DNA from: Chitinophagaceae bacterium
Lineage (GTDB): Bacteria; Bacteroidota; Bacteroidia; Chitinophagales; Chitinophagaceae
DNA length: 64,000 bases
Direction of reading: 5' to 3'
Assembly (NCBI GenBank): GCA_022843585.1
Contig: JALHNJ010000001.1
Span: 744,001-808,000 of the forward strand
This document shows positions 44,587 to 56,283 of the stretch, piece by piece. Below the pieces are notes generated by a model. The model saw only the letters and a list, made by a program, of their open reading frames with translations, did no database searches and was not told the DNA's origin. A program made the position numbers and the translations under genes. The number at the start of each line of letters is the position of its first letter. Positions within the stretch are counted from its first letter, which is position 1.

Positions 44587-47500
44587 ATGAGGTTCAATCC
44601 AATTCCCCTGATAACATGCTGCCTGCTTATTAGTTTTAGCACATGGGCACAAACAGATTCCCATCGCCAGCTATTATTAAAAAGCGGTACCATTACTCCG
44701 GTAAAAAATATTACTCCGGAAGCAATTAATACTTTTAACAGGAATGCACAAACTGCACAGGAAAAAAAATTTGCTGTTATTCAATTTGAACAAATACCAA
44801 CCGAAGCTGTAAAACAACAATTGAGGCAGCAAGGTATTGAACTGCTTGATTATATTCCCCACAATGCTTATACAGTAACTATTTCAGGTTCACTGAATGC
44901 AACAGTTTTAGTACAGGCAAAAGCAAGTGCAGTAATTGAACTTACGGCTATGCAAAAAATGCAACCTCAAGTGGCGCAGGGAAATTTTCCAGCGTATGCA
45001 GTAAAAGTTGCGGGCACGGTGGATGTAAATATCAGCTTCCCAAGATCATTTTCTTTTGATGTGGTTAACGATGAGTTGAGAAAAAGGAATTTCGACATTA
45101 CTTCTGTAGAGCTAAAGGATTATAGGGTTATAACATTAAGAATTCCTGTACAACGACTGGGTGAGTTAGCATTATTACCTTTTATCGAGTATGTTGAAGC
45201 TATACATGGAGATGATGTTCCATTAAGCCAGTTTTGGACAAACTGGGGCAGAGATGGTGTTCGGGCATCTCAACTTAGTGCACCGCTAAGTGTGGGAGGA
45301 AAAAATCTTAAAGGAAGTGGAGTTGTAATTGGTATTGGTGATAATGCAGATTTTCAACCACACGTAGATTTTACCAACAGGGTAATTAGCCGGGCTGGTA
45401 CAGGCTATGGTGGTCATGGTACGCATGTGGCTGGTATTTCAGGTGGAGCAGGGATACGCAACGAAGTACGTACAGGATTTGCACCTAAATCAACACTGAT
45501 AGCGCAAGTTTATTCGAATATTTTTATAAATGCCCCCGCTTATATTGCTGATCATGGTATGGTTATTACCAATAACTCTTACGGCAATAATGTATCGGAG
45601 TGTGCTACATTTGGTGTGTATGATTTGTATTCAAGAATTTTGGATCAACAGGCAACAGATCTTCCTAATCTGCAAAGTGTTTTTGCTGCTGGCAATAGTG
45701 GGCTGCTAAAATGTGCTCCTTTCCCCGATAGTTTTAGAACTGTATTGGGTGGCTACCAATCAGCAAAAAATGTTATTAGTGTAGGCAATGCTACTCCAAT
45801 TGGATTTATTTTTCAGCAATCGAGCAGAGGTCCGGTAAGAGATGGCAGAGTTAAACCGGAAATAACTGCTGTGGGTTCCTTTATTACAGCTGCAGGTCCG
45901 ACCCCTCCATTTAATTATTACTATGAAAATACCGGAACAAGTATGGCGGCCCCCTCTATTTCTGGGGGACTTGCTTTGTTGTATGAAAAATATCGCCTAC
46001 AGAATTCGGGTGCCAATCCAAAGAACGGATTAATGAAAGCACTGGTTTGTAATAGTGGTGATGATTGGGGAGTAGCCGGACCAGATTACACACATGGATT
46101 TGGCGTAGCAAATTTTCGCAGGGCAATGGAGACGTTAGAGAATAATCGGTTTGCTACAGGTGATATTACTGAAACAGATCCTGATGATGAAATAATTGTG
46201 AATGTACCCGCCGGTACAGCAGAATTAAAAGTGATGTTGTATTGGAATGATCCGGCAGCAGCAGCTATGGCTTCACACGCATTAGTAAATAATCTTGATC
46301 TTGAAGTGCAACCCAATGCAGCGGCGCCTGTATTGCCTTTAATACTGGATACCGCATTTAATATGATAAAAATTGCGGCTACAAACGGAATTGATAACAT
46401 TAATAATATTGAACAGGTAGTAATAAAAAATCCTGCTGCGGGAAATCATACCATACGTATAAAACCAACCAGTATTACAGTGGGTGCTTCACAAGAATAT
46501 TTTATAGTGTATGATTTTGTACCTACTGTAACTGTTCTTACTGCTCCGTTTGGAGCAGAAACATATGTGCATGGAGAAAATGTAATTGCAAGATGGGATT
46601 CATATGGGGATCCACAATCTACATTTACGATTGAATTCAATGATGGAATAGGCAGTGGATGGACAACAATGAAAGATAATATTGAAGCCGATAAAAGATT
46701 ATTTTTTTATACCACACCTAATCCCAACCAATGGTTTATTGTACCTCAGGTAACCACTAATAATGCACAAGTACGAGTTACCCGAAACACTGGCGGATTA
46801 TCCAGTACCAGTTTGCCTTTTGTTATTTGTGATACGATGAATGTAAGCCTGTCTGCAAATCAATGCGAAGGCTATTTTTCTATTGATTGGCTTCCTGTTA
46901 CCGGGGCAGCCGGCTATGAAGTAATGATGTTGCAAGGGGATGAAATGGTTTCTGTTGCTACAGTTAACAATTCTACATTTACTTATACTATTGGGGGCTT
47001 GTCAAAAGATTCTGTTTACTGGGTTACGGCAAGGCCTTTAATCAGCACTGCTGCTATACCAGCACCCAGTCCCGGCAGAAGAGGAATAGCGGTTTTTAGA
47101 AAGCCTGATGCCGGCAATTGTACAAACCCCATTTCAAACTTTGATGTAAAAATTGATTCAATACTATCGCCGTTAAAAAATGGACGTTTGCTAACCTCCA
47201 CTGAATTAAATACAAGTACCCCGGTAAGTATTCGTATCAAAAATTTAGACGATGATCCTACTACAGGAGATATTGAAGTAACATACACTTTAACCGGACC
47301 AACTTCTGCAACAGCTACAGAGGTTATTAATCCTTCAATTGCTGGTGGAGGAACCTATGTGCATACATTTAATCCATCAGAAAATATTGACCTTTCTGCA
47401 ATTGGAACATATACACTGGAAGTTACTATTACACAACTTGACGTTATTGATCCTGTTTTACAAAACAACACCTTAATTCAAACATATAAGCAGTTGCCAA

Positions 47501-50136
47501 ATCCGTTAATCTCGCCTGCAATTACCAGCATCAATTATCCGGCAGCATATATTGATAATTTTGATGCAACAACTATTCAATCTTTCACATTAAATCAGAT
47601 TGGTATGCCGGGGCTGGATAAATACGATTTTGTAAATAGCACCGATTTTGGAAGAATAAGAACATTTATAAATACAGGGATTGCGTATTCAGGAAACAGA
47701 GCCATAACATTAGATGCTTCTATTGTAAATACAGGTACTACCGATTCACTCACAGGTACGTATAACCTTTCAAATTTTACCGCATCCTTGCATGATTTGC
47801 GACTTGACTTCCGCTACAAAAATCACGGGCAAGGAAATAATGCTGCTAATAAAGTTTGGATAAGAGGAAAAGATGACGAGAACTGGATTGAAGCCTATGA
47901 TCTTTTTGCTAACCAGAGTGAAGTTGGAGAAGGATATAAGCAAACTGAAAGTATTGAGCTCAGCGACCTTTTAAATAATGCCGGACAAATTTTTACACCA
48001 AGCTTTCAGGTACGCTGGGGACAATATGGAACCCATATGGCTGCTGATGATAATGGAGCTGCCGGTTATACTTTTGATGATATAAGATTATATCGTGTAG
48101 CGGATGATATGCAAATGATGAGTATTGATACTCCTACTTCCGCCAGTTGTGCTTTAACAGCTGCTACACAAATAAAAATAACTGTACGTAATAGTGCAGA
48201 TGTTGATATTGCAAATGTGCCTGTCATTTTTAGAGTAGATGGTGGTGCCTGGTTAGCTGTTCCGGAAAATATTCCATTGATTCCTGCCAATGATACCGTG
48301 CAATATACTTTTATCGCAACAGCAGATCTTTCTGTATTTGGGTCGCATTTCATTGAAGCGGTAGTAGACTATGGAACAGATACCTATCCAATTAATGACA
48401 CTGCAAGACTTACCATCTTAAACCTTCCTGTTGTTGTAGTTACCCCTTCAACTCCCCACCTCGAAAATTTTGAATCAAGTAACGGGTCATGGTTTACGGG
48501 AGGTAAAAACAGCTCATGGGAATATGGTACGCCAGCATCATTTCGTATTAATAGGGCTGCCAGTGGAAGCAAAGCCTGGAAAACCAGGATCAGTGGAAAT
48601 TATAATGATCTCGAAAAATCATTTTTATACTCACCATGCTTTAATGTGTCGGCACTAACTAACCCAACACTTAGTTTTAGTATTTCTCTTGATTTTGAAG
48701 ATTGCGGAGCCACTACGCTTTGTGATGGTGCGTACATGGAATATTCATTGGATGGAGAAACATGGGACACCTTAGGTGCTTTTGGGCAGGGAACAAACTG
48801 GTATAATAAAAACTATGCTTCAGGTGTTGAATTGTGGAGTGTACAGAATTATACCCGTTGGCATGTGGCTACTATTCCGCTTTCAGTAATAGGCGTTGCT
48901 CCTGCTTTGTTAACGCAATTGCGTTTTCGGTTTGTAGTTATATCGGATCCATTCTTAAACAGAGATGGGATTGCCGTGGATGATATTCATGTGTACGATA
49001 ATCCTTATGGTATTTATGATGGCTTAACTATGGTAACGCCGCAAACAGTCAATATTCCCGGCGATAATAGCTGGGTTGATATTCTTTCTTCCACCAATAA
49101 ATTAATTGCATCTGTAAAATCTCCTGTAACTGCAATGGGCAGTACAGAAGTTCAAGCATACATTCATACTGGTGGACCTCGTATTAGCGGTCTTCAATTT
49201 TATCATAACAGAAATATTACAATCAAGCCAACAACAACTACTTTAAGCGATTCTGCAACTGTTCGTTTTTATTTTCTTGATACCGAAACTGAGGCATTGA
49301 TCAATGCAACAGGCTGTGCTTATTGCTTTAAGCCTTCCACAGCGTATGATTTGGGCGTTACAAAATACTCAGACCCCGATAAAGCAAAAGAAAATGGCAC
49401 ACTGGCAGATAATACTAACTCACCGGGTGTATACAATTTTATTCTTTCTTCAAAAGCAACGAAGGTTCCTTTTGATAAAGGCTATTATGCAGAATTTAAA
49501 GCAAATGATTTTTCAGAGTTTTGGTTGAATAACGGAGGGCTTAACCAGGATAGGCCATTGCCAGTTCAGCTACTTAGTTTTGCAGCCCGCAAATCTAGCA
49601 ATGGAAAAGATGTTTTGACAGAATGGGTGACGGTAACGGAGCAGAACGTAAACCGCTATGAAGTAGAAGTAGCAAAAAGTAATAGCGACTACCAGCAGAA
49701 CAGGTTTGTAAAAATTGGTGAAGTAAGCAGTAATGGAAATTCAGTACAAGAACAGCGTTATAATTTTACAGATATTGAAAATAGTAAAACTGGTACCCGA
49801 TACTATAGATTAAAGATGATAGATAATGATGGGAGCTTTACTTATTCTCCCATAAGGCCTGTTCTTTTTAATGAGGAAATACAATGGCAGGTTAATCCAA
49901 ACCCTTCTACCGGACTTTTCAACTTTACATGCCAGGTTACAGATGGCGACATAGTATCTGCTAAAATATATGATGTAAGCGGCAAGTTGGTGCAGATTAA
50001 ACAAATAATAGGGAACGGTTTTATCCAGCGTATTAATATAGATTTATCAGAAGCTAAGTATGCAAATGGTCTATACCTGCTGGAAGTTGTTGCTGGTCAG
50101 ATAAAGCAATCTTTTAGATTGTTGAAACAGGAATAA
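44587..50136 (+). CDS. Giant S8 subtilisin-like peptidase with type IX secretion signal
   Basis: An 1849-residue secreted peptidase. A signal peptide (MRFNPIPLITCCLLISFSTW) is followed by a propeptide-like region (25-210). The catalytic triad is Asp near 251 (VIGIGDNADFQPHVDF), His near 276 (GGHGTHVAGIS) and Ser near 453 (GTSMAAPSISGG). Beyond 570 come several beta modules, including CARDB-like domains (ISPAITSINY region and near 1170) and two jelly-roll/MAM-like modules. The last 75 residues form a type A sorting domain (WQVNPNPSTGLFNF ... YANGLYLLEV), which sends it through the type IX system to the cell surface. It is monocistronic. Confidence 0.92.
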   Translation: MRFNPIPLITCCLLISFSTWAQTDSHRQLLLKSGTITPVKNITPEAINTFNRNAQTAQEKKFAVIQFEQIPTEAVKQQLRQQGIELLDYIPHNAYTVTISGSLNATVLVQAKASAVIELTAMQKMQPQVAQGNFPAYAVKVAGTVDVNISFPRSFSFDVVNDELRKRNFDITSVELKDYRVITLRIPVQRLGELALLPFIEYVEAIHGDDVPLSQFWTNWGRDGVRASQLSAPLSVGGKNLKGSGVVIGIGDNADFQPHVDFTNRVISRAGTGYGGHGTHVAGISGGAGIRNEVRTGFAPKSTLIAQVYSNIFINAPAYIADHGMVITNNSYGNNVSECATFGVYDLYSRILDQQATDLPNLQSVFAAGNSGLLKCAPFPDSFRTVLGGYQSAKNVISVGNATPIGFIFQQSSRGPVRDGRVKPEITAVGSFITAAGPTPPFNYYYENTGTSMAAPSISGGLALLYEKYRLQNSGANPKNGLMKALVCNSGDDWGVAGPDYTHGFGVANFRRAMETLENNRFATGDITETDPDDEIIVNVPAGTAELKVMLYWNDPAAAAMASHALVNNLDLEVQPNAAAPVLPLILDTAFNMIKIAATNGIDNINNIEQVVIKNPAAGNHTIRIKPTSITVGASQEYFIVYDFVPTVTVLTAPFGAETYVHGENVIARWDSYGDPQSTFTIEFNDGIGSGWTTMKDNIEADKRLFFYTTPNPNQWFIVPQVTTNNAQVRVTRNTGGLSSTSLPFVICDTMNVSLSANQCEGYFSIDWLPVTGAAGYEVMMLQGDEMVSVATVNNSTFTYTIGGLSKDSVYWVTARPLISTAAIPAPSPGRRGIAVFRKPDAGNCTNPISNFDVKIDSILSPLKNGRLLTSTELNTSTPVSIRIKNLDDDPTTGDIEVTYTLTGPTSATATEVINPSIAGGGTYVHTFNPSENIDLSAIGTYTLEVTITQLDVIDPVLQNNTLIQTYKQLPNPLISPAITSINYPAAYIDNFDATTIQSFTLNQIGMPGLDKYDFVNSTDFGRIRTFINTGIAYSGNRAITLDASIVNTGTTDSLTGTYNLSNFTASLHDLRLDFRYKNHGQGNNAANKVWIRGKDDENWIEAYDLFANQSEVGEGYKQTESIELSDLLNNAGQIFTPSFQVRWGQYGTHMAADDNGAAGYTFDDIRLYRVADDMQMMSIDTPTSASCALTAATQIKITVRNSADVDIANVPVIFRVDGGAWLAVPENIPLIPANDTVQYTFIATADLSVFGSHFIEAVVDYGTDTYPINDTARLTILNLPVVVVTPSTPHLENFESSNGSWFTGGKNSSWEYGTPASFRINRAASGSKAWKTRISGNYNDLEKSFLYSPCFNVSALTNPTLSFSISLDFEDCGATTLCDGAYMEYSLDGETWDTLGAFGQGTNWYNKNYASGVELWSVQNYTRWHVATIPLSVIGVAPALLTQLRFRFVVISDPFLNRDGIAVDDIHVYDNPYGIYDGLTMVTPQTVNIPGDNSWVDILSSTNKLIASVKSPVTAMGSTEVQAYIHTGGPRISGLQFYHNRNITIKPTTTTLSDSATVRFYFLDTETEALINATGCAYCFKPSTAYDLGVTKYSDPDKAKENGTLADNTNSPGVYNFILSSKATKVPFDKGYYAEFKANDFSEFWLNNGGLNQDRPLPVQLLSFAARKSSNGKDVLTEWVTVTEQNVNRYEVEVAKSNSDYQQNRFVKIGEVSSNGNSVQEQRYNFTDIENSKTGTRYYRLKMIDNDGSFTYSPIRPVLFNEEIQWQVNPNPSTGLFNFTCQVTDGDIVSAKIYDVSGKLVQIKQIIGNGFIQRINIDLSEAKYANGLYLLEVVAGQIKQSFRLLKQE

Positions 50137-50231
50137 AAGAGATATTAATAGTTAAGGCGAGGGTACGTCGGAAGCTCTGTGTGTTGCTTTATTTGAACGG
50201 TGAGATCCTGCATTTTCTCAATTACTAAAAA

Positions 50232-50257
50232 ACCCGTCTCGGTTAAGCAAGACGGGT
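50232..50257 (-). terminator. Hairpin terminator of the 70-aa gene
   Basis: acccgtct (50232-50239) and agacgggt (50250-50257) pair perfectly. On the minus strand the hairpin is followed by a run of T, so it ends the transcript of the gene at 50281-50487; it may also stop the converging subtilase transcript. Confidence 0.75.
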
Positions 50258-50280
50258 GTATCAATACGTTAATTGTAGGC

Positions 50281-50487
50281 TTATTCCCAGCCTTGCTTTG
50301 CAATTCCTGCTTTAATAGCTGCTAGTGCTTTTTCTGCTCCCATTAGGGTTGTAAGCTTATTGCCTTTACCATCGTTTCCTTGCGCCATATAAGCTCCTTT
50401 AGCTGTTTTAGTAATAACAGCATCCAGCATTTCAACGCCTTTTTCTTTCGTTTTTACGTTATAGGCTGTAATTTTTACATCTGACAT
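50281..50487 (-). CDS. Small basic protein, 68 aa, conserved-looking
   Basis: A 68-residue soluble protein starting at the ATG at 50485-50487 (MSDVKITAYNVKTKEKGVEM); a TTG two codons earlier is less likely. It is rich in Lys and Ala (AKGAYMAQGNDGKGNKL; AEKALAAIKAGIAKQGW) and has no signal peptide. The regular alternation of strand-like and helix-like parts suggests a compact fold. No family recognised. It is flanked by hairpin terminators on both sides, so it is its own unit. Confidence 0.65.
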   Translation of the reverse strand: MSDVKITAYNVKTKEKGVEMLDAVITKTAKGAYMAQGNDGKGNKLTTLMGAEKALAAIKAGIAKQGWE

Positions 50488-50567
50488 TGTCAATAGTTTT
50501 TGAGTTAGTAAAGACTGAAATTAAGCATTCCGGCCGGTTTTAAAGGCTAAAATTTCCAAAAAGACAT

Positions 50568-50592
50568 TAAAAAGCCCCTTTTAAGAGGGGCT
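50568..50592 (-). terminator. Hairpin terminator of gyrB
   Basis: agcccct and aggggct pair around a 6-base loop just after the gyrB stop. On the minus strand a run of five T follows the hairpin. Confidence 0.8.
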
Positions 50593-50620
50593 AATTTGTT
50601 TATTTATAGTTACTTAAGTC

Positions 50621-52615
<1,995 letters not shown>

Positions 52616-52646
52616 CTATGTTTTTATACTGGGAAAATAGAACTCA

Positions 52647-52654
52647 CAAATTTA
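52647..52654 (-). promoter_or_regulatory. Candidate -7 promoter element of gyrB
   Basis: On the minus strand TAAATTTG fits TAnnTTTG. It lies about 46 bases before the gyrB ATG, giving a leader of about 40 bases. No clear -33 TTTG is seen. Confidence 0.45.
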
Positions 52655-52717
52655 CGGAAATGAGGTGGTGAAATGGGTTTTTAAATGCTCTTTTTACACC
52701 TATTTTAGGAGTCTGTG

Positions 52718-52760
52718 GATAACGAAAAAATGCCTTAAAACAGGGCATTTTTTCGTTATC
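52718..52760. terminator. Long perfect hairpin terminator between lpxC-fabZ and gyrB
   Basis: gataacgaaaaaatgcc and ggcattttttcgttatc pair perfectly over 17 bp around a 9-base loop. The stem carries six A on one side and six T on the other, so it can stop transcription on both strands. It isolates gyrB from lpxC-fabZ, which is transcribed toward it. Confidence 0.85.
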
Positions 52761-52805
52761 TGCAATGACTATTTCTAGTTGAGCAACTTTAAGGACTTTA
52801 GGGCT

Positions 52806-54251
52806 TTATTTTTTTACAATCTGCGCCACCAAATCAGCCTCAGCGCAAACCTTATTTCCAACATAAGTAGTGCCTTTCATTTCGCAGATTCCTCTACGTA
52901 TGGGGGCACTTAATTCCATCTTTAGAATTAATGTATCTCCCGGCTTTACCATATTCTTGAATTTGCAGTTATCGATCTTCAGGAAATAAGTGTCGTAGCT
53001 ACCTTCACCACTAAGATTTATTGCTAATATGCCACCACATTGTGCCAGTGCTTCAATTTGTAATACACCCGGCATAACGGGGTTGCCGGGAAAATGCCCC
53101 TGAAAAAACCATTCATTAAAAGTTACATTCTTAATACCGATAATATGCGTATCACTTAACTCAATGATCTTATCTACTAACGCAAATGGATAGCGATGCG
53201 GTAATTTCTTTTCAATAAACTGTTGGTCATAAACCGGTGGGATATTTGGATTGTAAACCGGTATTCCTTTAGTGTGTTTATTTTTCTTGATGTATTGCTT
53301 TATTTTTTTTGCAAATTCCACATTGCTGCTATGTCCTGGGCGATTGGCAATGATTCTGCCTTTTATGGGATAACCAATCAAAGCAAGGTCTCCAATTACA
53401 TCCAATAACTTATGACGAGCTGGTTCATTGGGAAAATGTAACTCCAGGTTGTTTAAGTAGCCTTCACTTTTAATTTCAATTTTATCTTTATTGAATATTT
53501 TCTTCAATCGCTCCATCTCTTTATCATCAACAGGTTTGTCAACGATAACTATGGCATTATTTACATCACCACCTTTTATCAAGTTATTATCCAGCAACAT
53601 TTCTAATTCATGTAAAAAACAAAATGTGCGACAAGGAGAAATTTCTTCTTTAAAATCGGCGAGATGTTTCAGGCCCGCATGCTGTGTTCCTAATACAGGT
53701 GAGTTGAAATCAATCAACGTAGTTACCTGGTATTCGGTAGATGGCATTGCTACCATTTCTACTCTTTTATCTTCATCGTAATGATAAATATTTTCATCAA
53801 TACTATACCAAACTTTTGCCGCATCTTGTTCTGCAACGCCAGCTTTTTCAATTAATGCTACGAATGGTGCAGAACTGCCATCAATGATTGGCATTTCAGG
53901 GCCATTAATTTCCAACAAACAATTATCAACTCCCATTCCTACTAATGCGGCTAATACATGTTCAACGGTGCTTACTTTAACGCCATTGCTTTCTAATGTA
54001 GTACCACGACTTACATCAGTTACTAAATCGCAATCGGCTTTTATAATGGGTTGATTAGGCAAATCAATACGCTGAAACTGGAAACCAAATCCAGATGCAG
54101 CCGGATTCAAAGTTAAATCTGCCATGATACCCGTATGCAAGCCTGTGCCTGAAATAGTAACAGCGGATTTTAGTGTGTGCTGTTTATCAGGATTGAAATC
54201 AGGCGAGATAATAGTACCTGTATTTGTTTTATTTTCTGCTGATGTTATCAT
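52806..54251 (-). CDS. lpxC-fabZ: LpxC-FabZ fusion protein
   Basis: A 481-residue bifunctional protein. Residues about 1-300 are the Zn deacetylase LpxC (KVSTVEHVLAALVGMG, the ARHKLLDVIGDLAL motif and NRPGHSSNVEF give the ligands and catalytic residues). Residues about 325-480 are FabZ ((3R)-hydroxyacyl-ACP dehydratase) with GHFPGNPVMPGVLQIEALAQ carrying the active His and Glu. LpxC makes the first committed step of lipid A synthesis; fusion to FabZ is normal in Bacteroidota. I start at the ATG at 54249-54251 (MITSAENKTNTGT), since the longer frame would overlap the -7 promoter element. Confidence 0.96.
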   Translation of the reverse strand: MITSAENKTNTGTIISPDFNPDKQHTLKSAVTISGTGLHTGIMADLTLNPAASGFGFQFQRIDLPNQPIIKADCDLVTDVSRGTTLESNGVKVSTVEHVLAALVGMGVDNCLLEINGPEMPIIDGSSAPFVALIEKAGVAEQDAAKVWYSIDENIYHYDEDKRVEMVAMPSTEYQVTTLIDFNSPVLGTQHAGLKHLADFKEEISPCRTFCFLHELEMLLDNNLIKGGDVNNAIVIVDKPVDDKEMERLKKIFNKDKIEIKSEGYLNNLELHFPNEPARHKLLDVIGDLALIGYPIKGRIIANRPGHSSNVEFAKKIKQYIKKNKHTKGIPVYNPNIPPVYDQQFIEKKLPHRYPFALVDKIIELSDTHIIGIKNVTFNEWFFQGHFPGNPVMPGVLQIEALAQCGGILAINLSGEGSYDTYFLKIDNCKFKNMVKPGDTLILKMELSAPIRRGICEMKGTTYVGNKVCAEADLVAQIVKK

Positions 54252-54256
54252 GCGGG

Positions 54257-54264
54257 CAAAGATA
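54257..54264 (-). promoter_or_regulatory. Bacteroidota -7 promoter element of lpxC-fabZ
   Basis: On the minus strand TATCTTTG fits TAnnTTTG exactly. Only 5 bases (cccgc) separate it from the ATG at 54251, so the mRNA would be leaderless. Confidence 0.55.
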
Positions 54265-54292
54265 GGATTTACCATTCACAGCTTTATCCCAG

Positions 54293-55168
54293 TCAGATAA
54301 TTCTGTAATTCTTGTATCCAAAAAATCTTTTTCCGGTTAGTTTTTCCAACTTGTGCAACAGCTTGTCTTTAAAGGAAAGTCGGGTCTGGGAAGTATCAAG
54401 GTCGATATGCCAGTTTTTTTCGGAAATTCTTTTGTGCATTACTGCCGGATGTGTGCCCTTGAATAAATCAATTGAATCGGTGTTATTAAAATAATCATAT
54501 TGGTCTTTATCTGTAAGAACCGATTCTTGATAATCGATGCCATTCCATAGGCCGGAAAAATTATTATACTTTTTTAATTGCTCATGTGGATGCCGCACCC
54601 AACCATAATGATAAATAGAAGCATCAATTTTCTTAACCCTTAATTTGTTGTTTTGTTTGGTACGAAAGCCCTGTGCATCACGATAAGAAACGACATTATT
54701 ATTATTTCTTATAAGCCGGATCTCATTTTTATACCACCGCCTTGAGTCGCCGATATAATCATAGGTGCCATAGAAATGCTTGTAATTGAACAGCAGGCCG
54801 TCAACATTTTTATTATCTGCATATTTAGTGGCAGCATCTACAATAGGGGTTAAATCATTTTCATGTACCACCTCATCTGCTTGCAAATAAAATGCCCATT
54901 CATATTCTTGTGATACATGTGCTAATGCTTTATCGGTTTCACTGGCCAATACTCTTCCACCTTCTTTTAGGGATTCGTCCCAGACAGAATGTACGATTTG
55001 AATTTTTGGAGATTTAATTGACTCGATTAATTGCAAAGTGCCATCGTCGCAATTACCAATGCTAACAATAAACTTATCTACGATCGGCAATATGGAAGTA
55101 ATAGATGCAACTACAGGATAGTCATATTTTACAGCATTCTGAATAAAAGTGAATCCACAGATTTTCAT
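54293..55168 (-). CDS. Glycosyltransferase family 2-like protein
   Basis: A 291-residue protein with the glycosyltransferase-A fold: it opens MKICGFTFIQNAVKYDYPV, binds a nucleotide with FIVSIGNCDDGTLQLI and carries an acidic WAFYLQADEVVHENDL motif where the D-x-D/D-x-E metal site is expected. No membrane anchor is seen. The substrate is unknown; beside lpxD and lpxC-fabZ, lipopolysaccharide core or O-antigen sugar is a possibility. It lies 20 bases after lpxD on the same strand, between lpxD and lpxC-fabZ. Confidence 0.82.
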   Translation of the reverse strand: MKICGFTFIQNAVKYDYPVVASITSILPIVDKFIVSIGNCDDGTLQLIESIKSPKIQIVHSVWDESLKEGGRVLASETDKALAHVSQEYEWAFYLQADEVVHENDLTPIVDAATKYADNKNVDGLLFNYKHFYGTYDYIGDSRRWYKNEIRLIRNNNNVVSYRDAQGFRTKQNNKLRVKKIDASIYHYGWVRHPHEQLKKYNNFSGLWNGIDYQESVLTDKDQYDYFNNTDSIDLFKGTHPAVMHKRISEKNWHIDLDTSQTRLSFKDKLLHKLEKLTGKRFFGYKNYRII

Positions 55169-55187
55169 GGAAAAAATAAAAGTTAAA

Positions 55188-56234
55188 CTAAGATACCTTT
55201 TCTGCGAGTAACCGCTTTACCAATGCTTCCAGTTCTTTTACTCTTTTTTCAAGTTCTGGGAGTTTGCGGCTTGCTGCCTGACTACGTAATGCAGAAGTGT
55301 AATCGTATGCAGGAGAACCGGTAACTGCTTTACCAGCTTCGATTGATTTACTTACGCCACTTTGCGCATTTACTTTGGCGCCATCGCCTAATTGTATATG
55401 GCCAACAATACCAGCCTGTCCCCCAATCATTACTCCATTACCAATTTTAGTGCTGCCGCTAACACCTGCTTGTGCAGCAATCACCGTACTGTTCCCAATT
55501 TCTACATTGTGTGCAATCTGTATCAGGTTATCAAGTTTAGCGCCTTTTTTAATTAAGGTAGAGCCAATTGTTGCTCGGTCAATAGTGGTGTTGGAGCCTA
55601 TTTCTACATTATCTTCTATAACTACATTTCCTATCTGTGGTACTTTTTTAAAACTACCATCAGCCTGTGGTGCAAAACCAAAACCATCGCTACCTATAAT
55701 GGAGCCTCCATGAATGACAACATTATTTCCAATCTTACAATCATTATATATTTTAACCCCGGGATAGATAATAGTGTTATCACCAATAATAACATTATCG
55801 CCAATATATGCGTTTGGATAAATTTTAGCGTTGTTGCCGATTTTTACATTTTCGCCCAGGTAAGCAAAGGCGCCGATAAAAACATTGTGTCCATACGATG
55901 CGTTTTTTGCAATATAACAAGGTTGTTGAATACCGGTTAGTTGCTGCTGCATTATTTCCTGGTACTTGCTGAGTAATGTGGCAAATGCGGTATATGCATC
56001 AGGTACTCTTATCAGCGATGCTGCTACAGGTTGTTTTAACTCATATGTGTCATTTAATATAATGACGGAAGCATTGGTGCTGTATAAAAATTCTTCGTAC
56101 TTAGGATTGGCGAAAAAAGTTAACTGCCCTTCTTTAGCTTCTTCAATTTTCCCAAAAGAATTTACTGAAGTCTCAGGGTTGCCTTCTACTTTTCCACTAA
56201 CGATTAAGGCTATTTGTGTTACAGGAAATTGCAT
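55188..56234 (-). CDS. lpxD: UDP-3-O-acylglucosamine N-acyltransferase
   Basis: A 348-residue LpxD. The N-terminal uridine-binding domain (KIEEAKEGQLTFFANPKYEE, the family signature) is followed by left-handed beta-helix hexapeptides from about 105 to 300. The catalytic His lies in IQIAHNVEIG near residue 240, and GSDGFGFAP is the acyl-chain loop. The C-terminus is a coiled coil (LPELEKRVKELEALVKRLL), longer than in E. coli. It adds the second hydroxyacyl chain to the lipid A precursor. It is followed by the glycosyltransferase. Confidence 0.96.
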   Translation of the reverse strand: MQFPVTQIALIVSGKVEGNPETSVNSFGKIEEAKEGQLTFFANPKYEEFLYSTNASVIILNDTYELKQPVAASLIRVPDAYTAFATLLSKYQEIMQQQLTGIQQPCYIAKNASYGHNVFIGAFAYLGENVKIGNNAKIYPNAYIGDNVIIGDNTIIYPGVKIYNDCKIGNNVVIHGGSIIGSDGFGFAPQADGSFKKVPQIGNVVIEDNVEIGSNTTIDRATIGSTLIKKGAKLDNLIQIAHNVEIGNSTVIAAQAGVSGSTKIGNGVMIGGQAGIVGHIQLGDGAKVNAQSGVSKSIEAGKAVTGSPAYDYTSALRSQAASRKLPELEKRVKELEALVKRLLAEKVS

Positions 56235-56283
56235 GAAACTGGGTTTAGAGTTAAAGGGTTAAGGTTTAGCTTATTATTTTACC

